Assembly: GCA_942491975.1 (NCBI GenBank)
Contig: CALOCY010000004.1
Span: forward strand, 2,852,001-2,916,000
Direction of reading: 5' to 3'
Source: CALOCY01 sp942491975
GTDB taxonomy: Bacteria; Bacteroidota; Bacteroidia; Bacteroidales; Prolixibacteraceae
Length of the DNA stretch: 64,000 nucleotides
Shown here: one piece after another, positions 35,866 to 44,835 of the stretch
Layout of the letters: each line of letters starts with the position of its first letter
How positions within the stretch are numbered: position 1 is the stretch's first letter
Translations under genes and position numbers: made by a program
Notes under the pieces: generated by a model
The model's input: only the letters and a program-made list of their open reading frames with translations
Told to the model about the DNA's origin: nothing
Databases searched by the model: none

Positions 35866-36813
35866 TCAATCCCCCCTCAACACATCAGCCACTACAGAAA
35901 AATAGGCCGCACTACTCTTCGCCTTTTTAACTTTTTTAAAGACCTTGTGTGGGCTCTCAAACGAATGGCAGAAATAAACCCAAAACTGTTGCATCTTCGC
36001 TAAAAAATGACCGTCGCCACACAACTGCTGTTGGTACTGCATCGACAACTGATCGTGAAATTTTTCCAGTAAAGCCAACCGCTTATCTTCGGTGGGCAAT
36101 ACCCCTTTTATCTCGGCAGGCAAAAACGGATTGCGCAACAATCCGCGCCCCAGCATAATAGTTTGCTGGGCAGGAACAGCTTTAAGTAAACGGTTGTAAT
36201 CGCCCACCGTAAAAATATCGCCATTGTATACCGTGGGAGCTTTAAATTTTTCACAAATGGCAGCATAGTGTTCCATATCGGCACTGCCTTTGTAAAGTTG
36301 GCGTGCAATCCGGGGATGGACAATCACCTCGGCAAGCGAAAAATCATTCAACACCGGAATAAGGTGTGATAATTCATCGGGAGACTCACTCCCCAACCGC
36401 ACTTTTACCGATATTTTACACTGAAACGTCTTGAAAGCCGTTTCAAGCAACCCGGCTACCCTCTCAGGATACGGCAACAAGCCTGCGCCTCTTCCCCTTC
36501 GGGTAACCATTGGGTACGGACAGCCCATGTTAATATTGATCTCATCGTATCCCATTTCAGCAACAAGCTCGCCCAGCACAAGCAACTCCTTCTCATTGGC
36601 AGGAAGCAATTGGGGAATGCCCCGGGGGGCAATATTATATTCGGGCAACACCTCTTTAAGCTTCGATTTTCGCACCGAACCATCACCCTCCAATGAAATG
36701 TAGGGAATAAAATAGGTGTCGACACTGCCAAAAACAGCGTGGTATACCTTCCGGAAAATGCAATCGGTAAACCCCTGCAGCGGTGCCTGGTATATTTTTA
36801 TCGTATTTCCCAT
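35866..36813 (-). CDS. tRNA-dihydrouridine synthase
   Basis: A flavoenzyme of 315 residues from ATG 36813 (MGNTIKIYQAPLQGFTDCIFRK); a longer frame to 36843 adds ten residues unlike the family. The catalytic Cys is in NINMGCPYPMVTRRGRGAGLL, and VHPR, YNGDI and LGRGLLRNPFL bind FMN and tRNA. It reduces uridines in tRNA D-loops. The exact Dus subfamily is not assigned. Divergent from DUF4271. Confidence 0.9.
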   Translation of the reverse strand: MGNTIKIYQAPLQGFTDCIFRKVYHAVFGSVDTYFIPYISLEGDGSVRKSKLKEVLPEYNIAPRGIPQLLPANEKELLVLGELVAEMGYDEININMGCPYPMVTRRGRGAGLLPYPERVAGLLETAFKTFQCKISVKVRLGSESPDELSHLIPVLNDFSLAEVIVHPRIARQLYKGSADMEHYAAICEKFKAPTVYNGDIFTVGDYNRLLKAVPAQQTIMLGRGLLRNPFLPAEIKGVLPTEDKRLALLEKFHDQLSMQYQQQLCGDGHFLAKMQQFWVYFCHSFESPHKVFKKVKKAKSSAAYFSVVADVLRGD

Positions 36814-36831
36814 TTTTAAAGCTTTGTCCCG

Positions 36832-36863
36832 TTTGATACGCAAGTTAAATTAAATTATCTTTG
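36832..36863 (+). promoter_or_regulatory. Promoter of DUF4271-hemD
   Basis: TTTG (36832-36835), 20 bases, TATCTTTG (36856-36863): a near-consensus Bacteroidota promoter 16 bases before the ATG at 36880. Confidence 0.75.
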
Positions 36864-36879
36864 TGGGGATTGCAAAAGC

Positions 36880-37875
36880 ATGGAAATGCCTGAAGGATAC
36901 CCTCAAATCACATTGCAAAACAACGACACGTTGGTTGTTAAAACAATTACCCCTGCCGGTTTACAGCAACCTGCAATAAACCTGCAACGCAGGGAGATCG
37001 ATACCTCTTTGCTCCAAAAACTCAATCAACTTTCAGTCAGGGAACAGGTAAACAGGCATTTACAAACTCAACGGAAAGCCCGGGACAAGTCTTCAGGACT
37101 AAAACTGCTGACACCCAAAACCTCAAAACTAACCGTTAAAAGCAACACACAGGCACATACCGCCTACACTTCGCAGTTAGACAATGGGTTAGTATTGCCC
37201 CACCGCAAACATGAGGGCTGTAAAAACGACTGGATCACCATTGTATTTGTGTTGGCCCTGATTATTTTAGCATCGATACGGGTGCTGTTCAAAAAATATT
37301 TCGAGCAATTATTCTCCGCCATTATCAACCCCATTACGGCCAATCGCCTGTTCAGGGAAAGTAATTTCAATATTCTTCATGCTTCTTCCCGGCTCGACCT
37401 GTTTGCCTATATCATGATGGCCTTTTTGGGGTATCAGGTAGCACTCTATTTTGATGTGTGGCCAACGTTAAACGGACTCTGGCTTTGGGGAGGATGTATG
37501 CTGGCCGTGATGCTCTATTTTATATTCAAATTTGCTTTTTACAGGGCATTGGGGGGGCTCTCACAGGAAAAAACGGTTACAGCAGAGTATATATTCAACA
37601 TAAAGCTGCACACAAAGGTGCTGGGAATCGCTCTTTTTCCCCTTGTTGTGATTAATACTTACGTGCCCGCCGATCTTCTTAAAAGCTTTATTATCGTTGG
37701 GATTGTGATAGTTATAGGCTTTTATTTGCTTAGCCTTTTTCGGGGCATTTTAATATTTATGCACAAACAGTTTTCTGTTTTTTATTTGATTTTGTACCTT
37801 TGTACCCTCGAAATTCTACCCTTGATTTTGATTTTTAAAATATTTGTATCAGAAGGGAGTATAGTGAAGTACTGA
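36880..37875 (+). CDS. DUF4271 membrane protein
   Basis: A 331-residue protein. Residues 1 to about 110 are a soluble polar region rich in Gln, Lys and Thr; the rest has about seven membrane segments starting at IVFVLALIILASIRVLF. In Bacteroidota this family is regularly found directly before hemD, as here (21-base gap). Function is unknown; the conserved pairing hints at a role in the membrane linked to tetrapyrrole synthesis, or simply conserved gene order. Confidence 0.8.
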   Translation: MEMPEGYPQITLQNNDTLVVKTITPAGLQQPAINLQRREIDTSLLQKLNQLSVREQVNRHLQTQRKARDKSSGLKLLTPKTSKLTVKSNTQAHTAYTSQLDNGLVLPHRKHEGCKNDWITIVFVLALIILASIRVLFKKYFEQLFSAIINPITANRLFRESNFNILHASSRLDLFAYIMMAFLGYQVALYFDVWPTLNGLWLWGGCMLAVMLYFIFKFAFYRALGGLSQEKTVTAEYIFNIKLHTKVLGIALFPLVVINTYVPADLLKSFIIVGIVIVIGFYLLSLFRGILIFMHKQFSVFYLILYLCTLEILPLILIFKIFVSEGSIVKY

Positions 37876-37896
37876 AGAAAAGGATAACGCAACGTT

Positions 37897-38646
37897 ATGA
37901 AAATCAAAAGAATTCTAGTTTCACAACCACAACCCAGTTCCCCGAAATCACCTTACTTTGATTTGGCAGAGCGCAACAGTTTGCAGATAGACTTCAGGCC
38001 TTTTATACAGGTAGAAGGCGTATCGGGCAAAGAGTTCAGGCAAACAAGAATCCAGATTTTGGATTATTCTGCGGTCATCTTTACAAGCCGCACGGCAATT
38101 GACCACTATTTTCGTATTTGTAAAGAGATGAGGGCTGTCGTACCTGATACCATGAAATACTTCTGCGTATCGGAAGCCACTGCCTTTTATTTACAAAAAT
38201 ACATTGTGTACCGGAAACGGAAGATCTTTTATGGGGACGGAAGATTCTCAGATCTTATTAAATTGATGAAAAAACACCTTGGTGAAAAATATTTGATACC
38301 GCTGTCACACATCCACAAACAGGAAATTCCGAATATGTTGGATGCTGCCGGTATTGATTATGCCAAAGCTATTCTTTACAAGACGGTAAGCAGTGATTTA
38401 TCTGATCTGGAAAATGTGGATTATGACGTATTGGTATTTTTCAGCCCTTCGGGCGTAAAATCATTGCTGCAGAACTTCCCTGACTTTGACCAGCGACAAA
38501 CCAAAATAGCATCGTTTGGTCCCAGTACGGCCAATGCGGTTAAAGAAGCCGGATTGAGGCTGGATATAGAAGCCCCCAACCCCCAGGCTCCTTCGATGAC
38601 TATGGCACTGGAGCAATTTATTAAAAGTCATAACAAGAAAAAATAG
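37897..38646 (+). CDS. hemD: Uroporphyrinogen-III synthase
   Basis: A 249-residue two-domain protein that closes and inverts hydroxymethylbilane to uroporphyrinogen III in haem synthesis. The family is poorly conserved, but YSAVIFTSRTAIDHYF, VLVFFSPSGVKSLL and IASFGPSTANAVKEAGL match. It follows DUF4271 and is closed by a terminator. Confidence 0.85.
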   Translation: MKIKRILVSQPQPSSPKSPYFDLAERNSLQIDFRPFIQVEGVSGKEFRQTRIQILDYSAVIFTSRTAIDHYFRICKEMRAVVPDTMKYFCVSEATAFYLQKYIVYRKRKIFYGDGRFSDLIKLMKKHLGEKYLIPLSHIHKQEIPNMLDAAGIDYAKAILYKTVSSDLSDLENVDYDVLVFFSPSGVKSLLQNFPDFDQRQTKIASFGPSTANAVKEAGLRLDIEAPNPQAPSMTMALEQFIKSHNKKK

Positions 38647-38677
38647 ACGTACACTACATAATATTGAAGTGAGAAAG

Positions 38678-38711
38678 AAGGGGAAAGTTATTTCCCCTTT
38701 TCTTATTTTTG
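38678..38711 (+). terminator. hemD terminator overlapping the rnpA -7 box
   Basis: AAGGGGAAA (38678-38686) and TTTCCCCTT (38691-38699) form a 9-base stem with loop GTTA, followed by TTCTTATTTTT. The U-rich tail also contains TATTTTTG (38704-38711), a -7 box 16 bases before the rnpA ATG. Confidence 0.75.
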
Positions 38712-38727
38712 CAGTATACCTTATGCA

Positions 38728-39126
38728 ATGAAACAATTTACACTACATAAGAGCGAGCGGTTAAATAGTAAAACCGTTATCGACCGGTTATTTGCCGAAG
38801 GTACTGCATTTGTAGTGTACCCGTTAAAGTTTGTATGGGTAAACAACCCGACAGGCGATATTCCTGCACAAGCAGCCTTTAGTGTATCAAAAAAGGGGTT
38901 TAAGAAAGCTGTAATTCGAAACCGTATAAAGCGGAGGATGAGGGAATCATACCGGTTAATTAAACCTTTATTTTATGAAAAGTTAAAGTGCTTTTTAGGT
39001 GTTAATCCGGCATTTATGGTGATCTATATCGGGAAAGAAACAGAACCCTCTTCACGGATTAAAGCAGCCATGGAGAAAGGATTGGATAAGCTCATTGTTG
39101 TGCTTAATAACCTGAGTTCGATTTAA
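38728..39126 (+). CDS. rnpA: Ribonuclease P protein component
   Basis: A 132-residue basic protein that assists the catalytic RNA in maturing tRNA 5' ends. FAEGTAFVVYPLKFVW and the family signature KKAVIRNRIKRRMRESYR are visible. Unlike many bacteria, rpmH, yidD and yidC are not adjacent; it follows hemD, a common order in Bacteroidota. Confidence 0.93.
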   Translation: MKQFTLHKSERLNSKTVIDRLFAEGTAFVVYPLKFVWVNNPTGDIPAQAAFSVSKKGFKKAVIRNRIKRRMRESYRLIKPLFYEKLKCFLGVNPAFMVIYIGKETEPSSRIKAAMEKGLDKLIVVLNNLSSI

Positions 39127-39232
39127 GAATTTGGATTAAAAAATTATCAGCATGATTTACAGGGCTTTGTTATGAATTGCATATATTTTGGATAAATATG
39201 TTTTATAATTGAACTTAGGTTAATAGAAAAAA

Positions 39233-40300
39233 ATGACGTTAGAAGATTTAGGATATAACGCAAGTCTGGAAAACTACCGAAAAGCACAAAAACGCTGTTC
39301 TTTTGGTGTGGGAAGGGTTATATCGGAACACAAAGAAAGGTACATTGTTAAGACAGATAAAGGTGAGTTTGATGCAGAAATCATTGGAAATTTGAGGTTC
39401 TCTGCAAAAAACAGGTCTGACTTTCCTGCGATAGGGGATTGGGTCTCAATTTCTGAATATGATCAGGATAAAACACTCATTCATGCCATTTTTCCCAGAA
39501 AAACAGTAATTGAAAGGCAGGCCGTTGGAAAATTTGGAGAGAAACAAATAATTGCAACAAACGTTGATTATGCCTTTGTTGTTCAGTCAGTTGACAGGGA
39601 TTTCAATGTAAACAGGATTGAAAGATACCTGACAATTTGTAATGCTTCCAATGTCAGTCCAATCATTGTACTTAGCAAAATTGATTTGATAAATCAGTCG
39701 CAATTAAAGGGCATTCTGGATAATATATCTGAGCGAATTGAACATGTGCCGGTAATTACCACCAGCAATCAGGACCGTATCGGGTATGAAGCATTAAATG
39801 CCATTATTGAAAAGAGAAAAACCTACTGTTTACTTGGCTCATCAGGTGTTGGCAAATCAACCCTGTTAAATAACATTTCAGGGAAAGCACTCATGAAAAC
39901 AGGCTCAATAAGCCTGAGCACAAAAAGGGGGAAGCATGTTACAAGTCACCGGGAATTGATTGTACTGAATAATGGGGGAATTTTAATTGATAACCCGGGG
40001 ATGAGGGAAGTAGGTGTTGCAGATGTAAATACCGGACTGGACATAACATTTGATGCCATTATCAAACGGTCTCATGATTGTCAGTTCAACGATTGCACCC
40101 ATACCCGGGAAAGTGGTTGTGCTGTACTGAAAGCTCTTGAAAACGGGGAACTGGATCAGGCTTCTTATGAAAACTACCTGAAAATGGAAAAAGAGAAAGC
40201 ACATTTTGAATCCAGTGTTACCGAAAAACGAAAAAAGGAAAAAGAGTTTGGGAAAATGGTCAAAAATTACAAAAAAGAGAAAAAACGAAATAAGCACTAA
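39233..40300 (+). CDS. rsgA: Ribosome small subunit-dependent GTPase A
   Basis: A 355-residue circularly permuted GTPase that checks late 30S assembly. An N-terminal OB fold is followed by SKIDLI (G4), GSSGVGKSTLLN (G1, about residue 202) and DNPGMRE (G3), in the permuted order; the zinc-binding CQFNDCTHTRESGC comes next. The C-terminal KKRKKEKEFGKMVKNYKK is strongly basic. Its stop codon is followed by a strong palindromic terminator. Confidence 0.95.
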   Translation: MTLEDLGYNASLENYRKAQKRCSFGVGRVISEHKERYIVKTDKGEFDAEIIGNLRFSAKNRSDFPAIGDWVSISEYDQDKTLIHAIFPRKTVIERQAVGKFGEKQIIATNVDYAFVVQSVDRDFNVNRIERYLTICNASNVSPIIVLSKIDLINQSQLKGILDNISERIEHVPVITTSNQDRIGYEALNAIIEKRKTYCLLGSSGVGKSTLLNNISGKALMKTGSISLSTKRGKHVTSHRELIVLNNGGILIDNPGMREVGVADVNTGLDITFDAIIKRSHDCQFNDCTHTRESGCAVLKALENGELDQASYENYLKMEKEKAHFESSVTEKRKKEKEFGKMVKNYKKEKKRNKH

Positions 40301-40326
40301 GCTGGTTGATGCCATGAAAAAAAATA

Positions 40327-40346
40327 ACCCGGGGTTTAAACCCCGG
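40327..40346. terminator. Bidirectional terminator between rsgA and pepE
   Basis: A perfect 20-base palindrome (CCCGGGG, TTTAAA, CCCCGGG) between convergent genes, flanked by A-rich sequence on the left and GTTTTAT on the right. Confidence 0.75.
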
Positions 40347-40354
40347 GCTGTGTT

Positions 40355-41059
40355 TTATAACAAAAAGTTCAAATCGTCGGTGTTGGAAAGCTCCAATGGT
40401 TCCTGACCTTTTTTAAAGACACGCAAATTGCGGTCGCCAATCAGTTTCAATTTTCCGTTTTCGAGCAAAAACATCGTTGCTTCACGCAATCCGGCCACAT
40501 ACATATCGGGGTTAATTTCCAAAAACTCCTCAATACGTTGTTCGCGGGTTTCACCGCCATGCCCTTCCGGGTTTTTATCCAGGTAGTGCGGATTGATCTG
40601 AAACGGGATAAGGTTCATACAATCAAATCCTTTGGGGTCAATGATGGGCATATCGTTGGTGGTACGCAATGTAGGGCACGCTACGTTTGACCCTGCACTC
40701 CAGCCAATGTAAGGCATGCCTGCTTCCACCCTTTTTTTGATGGCCGGCATCAGGTCCTGATCGTGCATCATACGTACCAGTTGCCAGGTATTTCCACCAC
40801 CTACAACCACTGCTTCGGCTTCTTCAATGGCTTTCACGGGATCATCAAATGTGTGGATTCCCACCACGTGGTGCCCCACTTCGGCAAAACGTTCTTCCAC
40901 CTTTTTTACGTAATCGTCGAACGAAAAAGTGACTGCGGCAAACGGGATAAAAAGAGCTGTTACCGGCTTTTCACCCAGAAACGATTTGATCTGGTATTTC
41001 GGATAATCGAGGTAAGCCTCGCCCGGGTTGGTAGAGTTGCTAATCAATAGTAATTTCAT
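40355..41059 (-). CDS. pepE: Alpha-aspartyl dipeptidase (peptidase E)
   Basis: A 234-residue S51 serine peptidase that cuts dipeptides with N-terminal Asp. The nucleophile is in IGWSAGSNVACPT, and VVGGGNTWQL and FQINPHYLD match the family. Cytosolic; no operon partner visible. Confidence 0.92.
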   Translation of the reverse strand: MKLLLISNSTNPGEAYLDYPKYQIKSFLGEKPVTALFIPFAAVTFSFDDYVKKVEERFAEVGHHVVGIHTFDDPVKAIEEAEAVVVGGGNTWQLVRMMHDQDLMPAIKKRVEAGMPYIGWSAGSNVACPTLRTTNDMPIIDPKGFDCMNLIPFQINPHYLDKNPEGHGGETREQRIEEFLEINPDMYVAGLREATMFLLENGKLKLIGDRNLRVFKKGQEPLELSNTDDLNFLL

Positions 41060-41142
41060 CTGTTTAATATTTATTTATGAATGAATTCAACAATGATAAT
41101 TCCATTTCAAAAATGGAATTTTTTTTGGTGAAAACCTAAGAT

Positions 41143-41937
41143 TTACCAACTCATCAACATAAGTCCGAAGGTGACAGGATAAATTTCCGGCCCGTTATCA
41201 CTTTCAAAAAGGGGCACAAAACCAATATCGGCAAATAGTTTTAACCAGCGATTACCGGTTTTAATGTATAGCGAATAGGTGTATTTGTTGATATTGAAGC
41301 GGTCTGCGTACTTTAGTTTTTGCTTCTTGTCTTCAACCGACCTGAATGTTATTTTAGTATGTGATGCCAGGTGCATTTTTCCTATCATACCAACCGATAA
41401 AAACAGCCTGTTTTTTTTATGCTGAATGGGGACTTGTACTTCCAACAGTAACGGCACAACCAGATAAGAGGATGCCAGTTTTGATTTGATATTTTCTTTG
41501 TATTCGGTAATTGTCCTGGGCTGGACAATGCCCGAAGGTGATTTTTCCAGGGTGGTGTTTTTATCAATTCTCAGGTTTTGGAATTCAAGCCCCACACCCG
41601 TAAGCAGGCCAATGGTATTGCGGTACGTTTGCAGGCCTAAACTGAATTGAACGGGGTTAATGTATACCGAAGAGGATTTAAAAAACCGGGGTGCCATAAA
41701 TTCTTCCCCGGCATAGGCCGTGTAATCTTCATCAAAAAAGGTGTTGAATCCCAGTTGTACCCCGGCCCAGTGCCCCCTGAATTTATTATCAAAATAGTTG
41801 GTACGGCTCTCCCACACATCTTTTAAGTCGATAAGTGAAGTGACTTTACGGGATGATCCTGTCTGAAGGCTATCGGCTTCCTGCGCATAACCCGCAAACG
41901 GGAACAATAGAAATATGGCGAATAAAAATGGTTTCAC
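41143..41937 (-). CDS. Outer-membrane beta-barrel protein
   Basis: A protein of about 264 residues from GTG 41937, which gives a clean signal peptide (KPFLFAIFLLFPFAGYAQ). Longer starts at 41979 or 41997 are unlikely because a minus-strand -7 box TAACTTTG occupies 41964-41971. The mature part is rich in aromatic strand segments, with a PorT-like pattern (WAGVQLGFNTFF, GLLTGVGLEFQN, SSYLVVPLLLEVQ, IYPVTFGLMLMSW) shared with the next gene, suggesting a duplicated family. Confidence 0.7.
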   Translation of the reverse strand: MKPFLFAIFLLFPFAGYAQEADSLQTGSSRKVTSLIDLKDVWESRTNYFDNKFRGHWAGVQLGFNTFFDEDYTAYAGEEFMAPRFFKSSSVYINPVQFSLGLQTYRNTIGLLTGVGLEFQNLRIDKNTTLEKSPSGIVQPRTITEYKENIKSKLASSYLVVPLLLEVQVPIQHKKNRLFLSVGMIGKMHLASHTKITFRSVEDKKQKLKYADRFNINKYTYSLYIKTGNRWLKLFADIGFVPLFESDNGPEIYPVTFGLMLMSW

Positions 41938-42136
41938 ATTGGGATGGTTTTGTTTTCTATTAACAAAGTTAACACACATAAAGATCAAATGCAGCATTTA
42001 CCCGGAATAAAAATGCCCTTTTCAGCGTTGGCTGAAAAAGGCATTCATTATTTTGATCACGTTGCGTTTCGTCATTCCCGCTTCTGCGGGAATCTATTAG
42101 CCTGAATTCGATATAAGCAGCTAATGCAAGTGCGTT

Positions 42137-42305
42137 ATCTTCAATAGCCCTGGGTTTTAACCCAGGGTGCAAATTTTGTTCTGCAACCTTTGATTTTCAA
42201 AAATTTTGCAGGTTCAATGTTATTTACAAAATTTTTGAAAATCTCTTTTGGCGTTATTGCTCTTAATGCCCCGGCCTAAAGGCCGGGGATATTGAAAATC
42301 AAACG
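42137..42305. repeat. Palindromic repeat element, copy 2 (inverted)
   Basis: Hairpins CCCTGGGTT/AACCCAGGG (42148-42167), GATTTTCAAAAATTTTG (42192-42208) with its exact complement at 42227-42243, and CCCCGGCC/GGCCGGGG (42269-42288). Read on the minus strand it matches the element at 35567-35735 in hairpin order, spacing and much of the linking sequence. It occupies most of the 450-base gap between two beta-barrel genes. Confidence 0.8.
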
Positions 42306-42388
42306 ACTATATTGTATTGTTAAATCGAACCCAGGTTATTACTATTGAAACAAATTAAGGTTAAACAATTTGTCTATCTGTCTGATGA

Positions 42389-43225
42389 TTAGTTGAAACA
42401 AATTCCGATACTAAACGGGTGCAATTCGGGGCCTTTGTCTGATTTGAATAGTTCGGACATGCTGTATTTGGCAAAGAATGTGATCCTGTCCAGTCCAAGT
42501 CTTACCACACTACTGTAACGTAACTGATTCGCGTTAAAATCACCACGGTCTTTATCTTTATGCTTTCCGTATTTTATTTTTGTATGATCGCCTAATTTCA
42601 GGCCTGCTTCAACTCCCAAAGAGATGAAGGTATTGTTTTTAGCTGATTGAAATTCAAGCAGTAAAGGAACAGTCAGGTAACTTACCGAGTATTTACTCTT
42701 TTTAAGGTCCGGATAGTTCGCTTCTTCAAGGGGTACAACAGTAGTGTAATCACTAATATTGTCAATAGAAATATCTTTCGTGAAATGATAGTCATTAAAC
42801 GTAAATCCTATTCCCGATACAAGCCCTAAATTCCGTGTAATGGGCAGGTCGTACTGCAAAAGGTTTAAACTTATCTCCCACGAACGGGCAATTTTTACTT
42901 CCCACGGGCCATCGTTTACAATTTTATTGCCGTTATCCATAAACATGTTGAGGCCAAACTCCAATCCTTCCCAGTGTCCGTGAAAATTATCTCTCTTGTT
43001 TTTCTTTAATATAATTTTTGTATCCCCATCTTCTTTGTAAATAGAGATTTTATTATTCCCAATTTCCAGAACTTTCATCGACCCTTCGTCAATGGAATTG
43101 TTCTCATCTTTTACGCTAACAGAATCTTTTTTCACAGTAACCGTATCGGGTTGAAGTGCTGTAATATTTCCGGCATAAGCTAAACAGTAACCGAGAAACA
43201 GGAATGTAAGTGCTAATTTTTTCAT
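42389..43225 (-). CDS. Outer-membrane beta-barrel protein, paralogue
   Basis: A 278-residue protein with signal peptide (about residues 1-18). It shares with the previous gene the pattern GHWEGLEFGLNMFMD, LGLVSGIGFTFN, SYLTVPLLLEFQS and SDKGPELHPFSIGICFN, pointing to a PorT-like porin-fold family. It is 46 bases downstream of the putative anti-sigma gene and may be part of the sigma-factor operon. Confidence 0.7.
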   Translation of the reverse strand: MKKLALTFLFLGYCLAYAGNITALQPDTVTVKKDSVSVKDENNSIDEGSMKVLEIGNNKISIYKEDGDTKIILKKNKRDNFHGHWEGLEFGLNMFMDNGNKIVNDGPWEVKIARSWEISLNLLQYDLPITRNLGLVSGIGFTFNDYHFTKDISIDNISDYTTVVPLEEANYPDLKKSKYSVSYLTVPLLLEFQSAKNNTFISLGVEAGLKLGDHTKIKYGKHKDKDRGDFNANQLRYSSVVRLGLDRITFFAKYSMSELFKSDKGPELHPFSIGICFN

Positions 43226-43271
43226 CTTTTATACTATTTTTTGTTTTTCACTTGTACGACAGGGAAGCGGG

Positions 43272-44321
43272 CTATTTTGTTACAGGCTTCTCTTTTTTTG
43301 TTACGGGAATATTGAATGCAATGAGTTTTGAGTCCATTGAAATCTGCTGTACATCACCCGATTGTCCGGTGTCGAATTTTAATGCTTTCCCGGAAGCATT
43401 GGTGATTATTTTTAATCCGGTGCGGGTAATATCCTTAAACGAAGGAAAAATTTTTCCTTTTTTAGCCTTTTCTGCTTTTGCAATCCAAAAGTTATCGGAT
43501 CTTTCCTCTTGGTGGGGTATTACATTTTGGGGACGTACTTCCACGGGGATAGTGTTTAATGAAACTGTCAGTTTTTGAGACTCTAATGGCGACAATGATG
43601 CCGGCAATGGCAACTCCTCCCGTTGTATCGCCAACGTGTTATCGGTTGTTGGTTGTTGCGGGGAAACAGTTGCCGTTTTTGCCTTGGCAACAGCTAAAGG
43701 CCGGGTACCTGTACTACTTATTGTCAGAGGTGTGGTTTTTTCTTCTGTTACAGTAGCCATAACAGGGTTCACAACCTCTTTCTTTAATGAATCGGTAAAT
43801 GTATTGTCAGACAGGATACCATTCTTTTCAGGGATATTTATGAGTTGATTGATGGCCGGAAATGCTAAAATAATTGCGGCAGCGATACTCGCTGCTATCC
43901 TCAATGCAACCAGGCGGGGTTTTTTATACAGCCTGTTTTTTTCAGGAAAACAGACAGAGGGATCTGCTTTAAGGATTGTATGGGCAAAAAGCTGAAAACC
44001 CTTTTTTCTGTCGGGATGTTGTTGCAGATAACCTTCAAACTCTTCTTGCTGTTCGGCAGAAAGCTCCCCTTCATGGAATGCAATACAGCGGTTGCTGAAC
44101 GCCTCTTCATCGTCAAGGGCACACCTTTTCAGCTCCTCTTTTCGTTCAAAAGCAGCTGTATTGGACGGTACGATGGTCATCTCAGCAACATCTTCCAGTT
44201 CTGCCTTAATGCCGGGGTGTTGTTGCAGGAAAAGGTCAAACGCTTCCCGGGTGTGTTTATCGAGTGTCCCTTCGATATACCCCAGGGCGTATTGTTCGTA
44301 ATTTTTTAGTGTAACAACCAT
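43272..44321 (-). CDS. Putative anti-sigma factor, single membrane segment
   Basis: A 349-residue protein. The N-terminal part has two similar acidic helical motifs (IEGTLDKHTREAFDLFLQQHPGIK and HEGELSAEQQEEFEGYLQQHP), typical of zinc-less anti-sigma proteins of Bacteroidota. One membrane segment (RIAASIAAAIILAFPAINQLI) near residues 145-165 separates it from a periplasmic Pro/Thr-rich region. It lies seven bases behind an ECF sigma gene, so it probably holds that sigma factor at the membrane. Confidence 0.7.
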   Translation of the reverse strand: MVVTLKNYEQYALGYIEGTLDKHTREAFDLFLQQHPGIKAELEDVAEMTIVPSNTAAFERKEELKRCALDDEEAFSNRCIAFHEGELSAEQQEEFEGYLQQHPDRKKGFQLFAHTILKADPSVCFPEKNRLYKKPRLVALRIAASIAAAIILAFPAINQLINIPEKNGILSDNTFTDSLKKEVVNPVMATVTEEKTTPLTISSTGTRPLAVAKAKTATVSPQQPTTDNTLAIQREELPLPASLSPLESQKLTVSLNTIPVEVRPQNVIPHQEERSDNFWIAKAEKAKKGKIFPSFKDITRTGLKIITNASGKALKFDTGQSGDVQQISMDSKLIAFNIPVTKKEKPVTK

Positions 44322-44328
44322 GGTGCGT

Positions 44329-44814
44329 TCAAATTACGGTTTCCATATTCCCAATGTACTTTTTCAATGCTATCCGTCCGCGGTAAATGTAAACCTTTAC
44401 CTGCGATTCGGATAGTGAGCAAATGGTAGCAATCTCGTTGTATGAGTATCCTTCGTAGTCGCGCAAAAGGATGACATTTTTCTGTATCTCAGGCAGTTGA
44501 TCAACAGCTTCGTTCAATACCTCTTTTAAATCACTGTACTGGTCGTGGTGTGAGATGACAGGTATCCCTCCCATTGATTCAGGGGACAACCGTTTGTTGG
44601 CTTTTGTGGTATCAACAACAATGTGGTAAGCTGTCGTAAACAGGTAAGACCGGGCTTTTGCCACATCTACCTGTTTGTGTCTCTCCCACAACCGCATAAA
44701 ACTCTCCTGCACAATATCCTGCGCGGTGTCGTTATCGCGTATACTGCGCAATACAAAACGAAAAACCCTGTCGGCATAATCATCAACAGTACTGTTATAC
44801 TCTTCTAATGTCAT
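44329..44814 (-). CDS. ECF-type RNA polymerase sigma factor
   Basis: A 161-residue sigma factor with region 2 (DYADRVFRFVLRSIRDNDTAQDIVQESFMRLWERH) and region 4 (QLPEIQKNVILLRDYEGYSYNEIATICSLSESQVKVYIYRGRIALKKYI). ATG 44814 is chosen; 44835 would add seven residues. It heads a unit with the putative anti-sigma protein and beta-barrel genes, which are natural targets. Confidence 0.9.
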   Translation of the reverse strand: MTLEEYNSTVDDYADRVFRFVLRSIRDNDTAQDIVQESFMRLWERHKQVDVAKARSYLFTTAYHIVVDTTKANKRLSPESMGGIPVISHHDQYSDLKEVLNEAVDQLPEIQKNVILLRDYEGYSYNEIATICSLSESQVKVYIYRGRIALKKYIGNMETVI

Positions 44815-44835
44815 TTTTGCTATTGTCCCTTTCAA

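Noticed and set aside
41099..41126. Hairpin ATTCCATTT/AAATGGAAT followed by a T run
   Set aside because: It looks like a plus-strand terminator, but both neighbouring genes are on the minus strand, where the U run would precede the stem.
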